From positions 1 through 7,234 of the forward strand of contig CAYJIR010000059.1 in the NCBI GenBank assembly GCA_964370295.1: a stretch of DNA of 7,234 nucleotides, in the 5' to 3' direction. This document shows positions 6,939-7,234 of the stretch, piece after piece. Under the pieces are notes generated by a model, which worked only from the letters and a program-made list of their open reading frames with translations, was not told the origin of the DNA and made no database searches. Source of the stretch: JAAYCI01 sp964370295. GTDB taxonomy: Bacteria; Bacillota; Clostridia; Oscillospirales; Ruminococcaceae. The position numbers were made by a program, and so were the translations under genes. How positions within the stretch are numbered: the stretch's first letter is position 1; each line of letters begins with the position of its first letter.

Positions 6939-7179
6939 TCACCCGATATCCCGCAAACAACTTTCCGCATCTTCGCTCATTACCTCAAAGCCCATTTGTG
7001 CTCCAAGGCGAAAGCCCATGATGAAATTCTCCACCGACATTTTTTTGCAAATGGTGGATTGCACATTCACCAAATCAATGAGGCGCCGTGGCCATCGCCT
7101 TGCCATAGGTACTGTCGTGCTTGAATTGTTTCGCATTTGGATTTATGTTCCCGCAGTAAAGTTCTTCCAGCATTCTCAT
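6939..7179 (-). pseudogene. DUF6809-like small protein gene, internally deleted and frameshifted
   Basis: The start at 7179 gives MRMLEELYCGNINPNAKQF, the hallmark beginning of a small (roughly 80-100 residue) family I know as DUF6809, common in Clostridia and their mobile elements. That frame ends at TGA 7075-7077 after 34 residues. In another frame the family's end appears: LIDLVNVQSTICKKMSVENF followed by IMGFRLGAQMGFEVM and a CLRDIG tail, ending at TGA 6939-6941. The central helical stretch, perhaps 20-40 residues, is lost and the frame changes near 7090-7100. Upstream there is only a weak purine-rich ribosome binding site. The family's role is unknown. A sequencing error alone would not explain the missing middle. 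Confidence 0.68.
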
Positions 7180-7234
7180 GTGTATTTTCTCTTTCTATGC
7201 CGATGTTTTGTAAGACAACACGATATCACAAAAA
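7180..7234. other. Short upstream flank, nothing assigned
   Basis: This should hold the leader or promoter of the DUF6809-like remnant. I see no convincing -35/-10 pair and no gene end. Confidence 0.4.

Noticed and set aside
1..7234. CRISPR array, tRNA, rRNA or riboswitch
   Set aside because: No regularly spaced repeats, cloverleaf or conserved RNA motif was seen on reading either strand.

Overview
The window looks like an accessory stretch of a low- to mid-GC Firmicute, most likely a gut Clostridia. Pointers are strong AGGAGG ribosome binding sites, a sigma-A-type promoter, an AraR-type GntR/LacI chimeric regulator, and remnants of two families common in Clostridia mobile and accessory DNA (DUF6809-like and RhuM). 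It comes from a draft or scaffolded assembly: 100 Ns at 1992-2091 mark a gap whose true length is unknown. Every gene I can support is on the minus strand, so the transcriptional order runs from high to low coordinates.

Region 6521-7234 is a gene graveyard. A short DUF6809-like gene has lost its middle and its frame (7179-6939). An unassigned coiled-coil tail follows (6914-6810), then the C-terminal part of a RhuM-family protein (6733-6521). Region 6318-6520 is the control region of the regulator: a TTGACT-18-TATACT promoter flanked by two copies of ACGTACCACT exactly 80 bp apart, very probably its own operators. The regulator (6317-5274) has an N-terminal GntR winged helix and a C-terminal sugar-binding LacI/periplasmic-binding-protein domain.

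Region 5093-5273 lies between the regulator and the next gene and is almost entirely a 161-bp unit bounded by perfect 11-bp inverted repeats. This suggests a small MITE-like element or an IS remnant inserted exactly where the promoter of the downstream genes would be expected.

Region 1-5092 is a tightly packed four-gene operon: (i) an 893-residue soluble scaffold protein with an N-terminal DNA-binding-like module, an uncharacterised helical middle and many Sel1/TPR repeats; (ii) a Sel1-plus-five-helix membrane protein interrupted by the assembly gap; (iii) a 175-residue three-helix membrane protein with a short DnaJ-like N-terminal helical module, whose GTG start shares a base with the previous stop; (iv) a protein cut by the window edge that resembles the uracil-DNA-glycosylase superfamily. 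Spacings of 14 nt, -1 nt and 33 nt argue for co-transcription. The pairing of Sel1 scaffolds, two membrane proteins and a glycosylase-fold enzyme is not a pathway I recognise, and it is the best candidate here for an undescribed system. Whether the sugar-type regulator controls it is inference only.
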